Shown in pieces: positions 31,644-34,012 of a stretch of DNA of 34,012 nt. The stretch's first letter is position 1, and every line of letters starts with the position of its first letter. The notes beneath the pieces were generated by a model. That model did no database searches. It saw only the letters and a program-made list of their open reading frames with translations, and was not told the DNA's origin. The translations under genes and the position numbers were made by a program. Source of the stretch: Campylobacter helveticus (lineage in GTDB: Bacteria > Campylobacterota > Campylobacteria > Campylobacterales > Campylobacteraceae). The stretch covers positions 1-34,012 of the forward strand of contig NZ_CP020480.1 in NCBI RefSeq assembly GCF_002080395.1, given 5' to 3'.

Positions 31644-32378
31644 TTAATTCCTAAATTTATTTTCTTGCTTTTGTGTAAAGTCCCTATCGATTAAATCCAA
31701 ACTTCTTTTTTGGCAATACTCTAGAAATTCCGCAAATGCTTTTATATTATTATTTATTTGAGCTTCTTGTAGAAATTCTAAGTATTTTTTTCTGTTTTCA
31801 TTTTCAATAAGGGGTGGAATTAAATTATTTTGAATACATTGGAAACTCATTAAAAGTCTTCCTGTGCGTCCATTTCCATCACTAAAAGGGTGAATTTTTT
31901 CATAAAGGGCGTGAAATTCGGCAATTTGTTCTAAATTGAGCTGATTGCTAGGAAATCTATAAAGCAAATTGTCGAGTTCTTGTGAAATAAGGTGTGGCAG
32001 GGTAAGTTTTATGCTAGAGCCTACGATTTTGACCTCTTCATTTCTATATGCCCCAATAGGTTTTCTAACGAGATGGGGACAAATTTTTTGTGCATTAGAG
32101 AAGATAAGAAAGTGCAAATCTTTAATAAAAGAGCTATCAAGTATTTTATTTTTGTCGTTTGCTTCACGGATGATTAAATCATAAGCTTGTGCAAATCCTA
32201 ATATTACAAGTTGTTCATCAAGTGGTTTGTTGTTAGCAGTTTTACCTGTTTCAAGCAAGGTTTTTGTTTCTCCATAGCTTAGAGAGATTCCTTCTATAGC
32301 ATTACTGTGGTGCGTAATGCTAACACGCAATGTTTTAAATAGCTCTTCTCTTTGTAATAGGCTTAAATCACTTAACAT
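31644..32378 (-). CDS. Self-inhibited (class II) Fic protein
   Basis: 244 residues. Active-site loop HPFSDGNGRTGR (HxFxDGNGRxxR) at about 162-173. The inhibitory motif (S/T)xxxE(G/N) is present in cis near the N-terminus as SNAIEG (about 29-34), so this enzyme is self-controlled, unlike the fic gene at 5322. Usual class II features: ISLSYGETKTLLETG, and GAYRNEEVKI before the flap. No shared tail; it ends in a polar QKQENKFRN. In one operon with eexN and the primase, 8 bp before the primase start. Probable AMP-transferase with unknown target. Confidence 0.92.
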   Translation of the reverse strand: MLSDLSLLQREELFKTLRVSITHHSNAIEGISLSYGETKTLLETGKTANNKPLDEQLVILGFAQAYDLIIREANDKNKILDSSFIKDLHFLIFSNAQKICPHLVRKPIGAYRNEEVKIVGSSIKLTLPHLISQELDNLLYRFPSNQLNLEQIAEFHALYEKIHPFSDGNGRTGRLLMSFQCIQNNLIPPLIENENRKKYLEFLQEAQINNNIKAFAEFLEYCQKRSLDLIDRDFTQKQENKFRN

Positions 32379-32394
32379 TTCGTTTCCCCATAAT

Positions 32395-33087
32395 TTATCT
32401 AGACATTGCGATACTTTTTCTATTATTAGAAAGAGAATATTCTTTATCTTTACTTTTTTTTTGAGAGCTAAATTCTTTAACCTTTGCTAACATTTCTTGT
32501 TGCGCAGAAGTTAATTCTTTCTTAGTTTCCTTTTTTTGTTCTTTATTGTTGTTGGAAAAAGCATTTTTTACAAAACCATCTATAAAACTGCTTAATTCAT
32601 CTCCTAAAATTTTACTTTGCGAAATATCTTTTATGGTTTCCAAAGTAGAATATCCATAATTTTTTAATTTTTCTAAATTTAAATCATTAGGAATGTGTAA
32701 ATGTTTATTAAGCTTTTGTAAAAGAGTGCCTTTTTCTTTAGCCATTCCAAGCGAAAGTAAATGCTCTATGCCTTGAGTGAAGTTTCCCTCACCAAGATTT
32801 ATATTGTCGAAAAAATATTCATTGATTTTTTCATTATTTTTATTTTTTAATTCCATTTTGAAATTTAAAGGCTTGTTTTCAACCTTACCTAAAAAAATAT
32901 TTTTTTGATTTTGCACCGCATCAATATGACTTAAAAAAGAAAAAACAGCCCCAACTTCTTCTAAATCAGTAAAGGGATTTTTAGACTCAAGATTTTCTTT
33001 TAAATCTTTCCCCAACAACTTTTCATCTAAAGATAAAAAATCAACTTTTATAGACTCAATATCTTCGTTATCAACTATTTTTTTCAT
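32395..33087 (-). CDS. Hypothetical protein, 230 residues, lysine-rich end
   Basis: Soluble protein without signal peptide. The N-terminal 190 residues are mixed and unfamiliar. The C-terminal 40 residues (LTSAQQEMLAKVKEFSSQ, then KKSKDKEYSL) are helical then basic, like the toxin tails in character (helix, Lys-rich, short acidic-hydrophobic patch) but not in exact sequence. It might be another secretion substrate or a DNA-binding protein. It lies between eexN and the class II fic gene, 16 bp ahead of the latter. Not recognised. Confidence 0.6.
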   Translation of the reverse strand: MKKIVDNEDIESIKVDFLSLDEKLLGKDLKENLESKNPFTDLEEVGAVFSFLSHIDAVQNQKNIFLGKVENKPLNFKMELKNKNNEKINEYFFDNINLGEGNFTQGIEHLLSLGMAKEKGTLLQKLNKHLHIPNDLNLEKLKNYGYSTLETIKDISQSKILGDELSSFIDGFVKNAFSNNNKEQKKETKKELTSAQQEMLAKVKEFSSQKKSKDKEYSLSNNRKSIAMSR

Positions 33088-33121
33088 TTATTTATCTTCC
33101 TTAATATAGTTTTAATTTGGC

Positions 33122-33427
33122 TTAATTATTTTTTTTAAATCCTTGAGGGATAAAGTCTTCTTTCATACCATTTCGTATTTTAGCTTCATTAGCATTTTGG
33201 CATTCTATAAATTCTTTATTAGAGGATTTTCCTGTTGTCGCATATTGCATTAGTTCCTTTTGAAAGTCGGCGCTGTTAAATTTGTTTTCGCACTCTTTTC
33301 TAAATTTATCTAACTCTTCTTTTGGCATTTTTTGAAATTCTTCTATGCTTCTTGGCTCACTACTGCAACCAAAAAAAGTAAAAGTAGCTAAAGAGGCTAC
33401 AACTAAACCTGAAATAATTTTTTTCAT
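33122..33427 (-). CDS. eexN: EexN-family entry-exclusion lipoprotein
   Basis: 101 residues. Lipoprotein signal with Cys21 (SLATFTFFGC). Then SIEEFQKMPKEELDKFRKEC and EFIECQNANEAK, the spacing of EexN proteins (small lipoproteins blocking entry of like plasmids). The last residues MKEDFIPQGFKK are nearly the same as the end of VirB5, DNA included. So the exclusion protein may copy the part of VirB5 that contacts a shared partner. AAGGAGA precedes the ATG. Family fairly sure; the VirB5 link is seen in the sequence, its meaning is inferred. Confidence 0.8.
   Translation of the reverse strand: MKKIISGLVVASLATFTFFGCSSEPRSIEEFQKMPKEELDKFRKECENKFNSADFQKELMQYATTGKSSNKEFIECQNANEAKIRNGMKEDFIPQGFKKNN
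33131..33168 (-). repeat. Copy of the virB5 3' end in eexN
   Basis: 24 bp (33131-33154) identical to 21562-21585, with the next ~12 bp nearly so. Encodes EDFIPQGFKK. Confidence 0.8.
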
Positions 33428-33465
33428 TTTTTCTCCTTATGATGAAATTAAATTTTGCTAAATTT

Positions 33466-33708
33466 TTACAAATATGCTTCTTTTAATTCTTTATAATATT
33501 TTTTAGAATTTGATAAAGAAAACTTATCTAAAAAAGTTAAAAATTCATTTTCAACTTTTTCATTATTGAAAGATTGCAAAAGAATATCGTTTAATAAATT
33601 ATCTCTTATTTTTTGGAGTTTTTCATTTTCTTTAGCAATTTCTTTTTGTAATTTTTGATTCATCTCTTTTTTTATTTTGGTTATGAATTTAGATTCTAGT
33701 TTTGCCAT
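33466..33708 (-). CDS. Small coiled-coil protein
   Basis: 80 residues, highly charged and helical (KIKKEMNQKLQKEIAKENEK), no membrane part. First gene of the minus-strand operon that runs through eexN, fic and primase. It faces the mob operon across a shared promoter region. It could be a regulator or structural helper, but no motif is recognised. GAAGGGAT upstream of ATG fits a ribosome binding site. Confidence 0.58.
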   Translation of the reverse strand: MAKLESKFITKIKKEMNQKLQKEIAKENEKLQKIRDNLLNDILLQSFNNEKVENEFLTFLDKFSLSNSKKYYKELKEAYL

Positions 33709-33754
33709 TTTATCCCTTCAATCGTTGAGTTAATACCGAATAAATTATTTGATT

Positions 33755-33805
33755 ATTATAGTTTAGATATTATTAAACTAATCTTAAGCTAAGTAAAATT
33801 ATAAT
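33755..33805. promoter_or_regulatory. Divergent promoters with a 7-bp dyad between them
   Basis: Minus-strand TATAAT at 33755-33760 (for the operon starting at 33708) and plus-strand TATAAT at 33800-33805 (for mobC, within an ATTATAAT copy at 33798). Between them, TAGTTTA (33759-33765) and TAAACTA (33774-33780) form a dyad with an 8-bp gap that touches the minus -10 box. A likely operator. No -35 boxes are obvious, which is normal for Campylobacter. Confidence 0.65.
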
Positions 33806-33828
33806 GCGTTTTATCAAATGCAGGATAA

Positions 33829-33991
33829 GGGAAAGAGTTCCAAAAAGTATATACATATACTTTTAAACTCTTTCCCATCTGCTCTGCCGAGAGCTCTTAA
33901 AGATTTTTACTTTTTCAAAAATGAAAAAGTAAAAATAGCCGAGTTTTTGCTTTCGCAAAAAGCAAAAGTTTAAAACTTTTGCGGCAGATGC
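33829..33991. other. Hairpin-rich region, candidate oriT and mobC leader
   Basis: Stem 1: GGGAAAGAGTT (33829-33839) with AACTCTTTCCC (33866-33876), enclosing an inner stem AAGTATAT/ATATACTT (33845-33862). Stem 2: ATTTTTACTTTTTCA (33903-33917) with TGAAAAAGTAAAAAT (33922-33936). Stem 3: TTTTTGC/GCAAAAA (33944-33961). Stem 4: GCAAAAGTTT/AAACTTTTGC (33962-33982). CATCTGC (33876-33882) pairs with GCAGATG (33984-33990), enclosing stems 2-4. It lies directly ahead of mobC and the relaxase in the circular map, where oriT belongs. The nick site is not identified. Confidence 0.68.
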
Positions 33992-34012
33992 ATTGTAGAT
34001 TTAGGAAATAAT

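Noticed and set aside
33829-33991. Exact oriT nick site by consensus
   Set aside because: I found no clear match to a known MOBP or MOBQ nick sequence, so only the region is proposed.

Overview
The window looks like a complete, self-transmissible epsilonproteobacterial plasmid of 34,012 bp, most likely from Campylobacter. The DNA is very AT-rich. The gene order resembles the pTet/pCC31-type conjugative plasmids: a VirB3-VirB4 fusion, TrbM, a type IA topoisomerase and a MobC/relaxase pair. The first codon of the window is the mobC start, and its Shine-Dalgarno (TAGGAAATAAT) is the last stretch of the window. The sequence is therefore probably a circle opened at mobC. I see no antibiotic-resistance gene, insertion sequence, tRNA, rRNA or CRISPR array.

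Layout: (1) 33.7 kb through the end to 2.7 kb: hairpin-rich oriT candidate, mobC, MOBP-type relaxase with an overlapping reading frame in its 3' end, and a membrane protein. (2) 2.7-7.1 kb: membrane and hypothetical genes, a parA/ribbon-helix-helix partition pair, a fic toxin/antitoxin pair and a vapD module. These are separated by AT-rich gaps that repeatedly carry the palindrome ATTATAAT, often 10 bp apart. (3) 7.3-12.7 kb: YopX-domain protein, type IA topoisomerase, two unknowns and TrbM. (4) 12.7-25.9 kb, all on the minus strand: type IV secretion genes virB2, virB3/4, rha-like, virB5, virB6, virB7 (frameshifted), a small gene, virB8, virB9, virB10 (three frameshifts), toxin-like gene, virB11, toxin-like gene with a small partner, virD4, Cag12-like lipoprotein. 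(5) 26.1-27.4 kb, plus strand: a second vapD module and a serine recombinase, bounded by an 11-bp inverted repeat. (6) 27.5-30.5 kb: membrane protein, RepA-like initiator/helicase, a perfect sigma70 promoter inside an iteron array, and a hairpin region. (7) 30.5-33.7 kb: Toprim primase, second Fic protein, unknown, EexN-type entry-exclusion lipoprotein, small coiled-coil gene.

The most interesting feature is a lysine-rich C-terminal tail of about 28 residues (core EQIKTMQEAVKKAS) shared by four otherwise unrelated proteins. They are a Fic AMP-transferase, a VapD-type RNase, and two proteins that resemble barnase/EndoU/colicin-like (BECR) ribonucleases and sit inside the secretion operon. The tail is near-identical at DNA level, with 46 bp identical between two copies 9 kb apart. 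I propose that it is a portable signal for the plasmid's own type IV secretion system, so that the plasmid delivers a set of toxins into recipient or rival cells together with its DNA. A second shared C-terminus, MxEDFIPQGFKK, links the pilus-tip component VirB5 to the entry-exclusion lipoprotein.

Caveats: family assignments come from reading motifs without database searches. The frameshifts in virB7 and virB10 could be sequencing errors or real inactivation.
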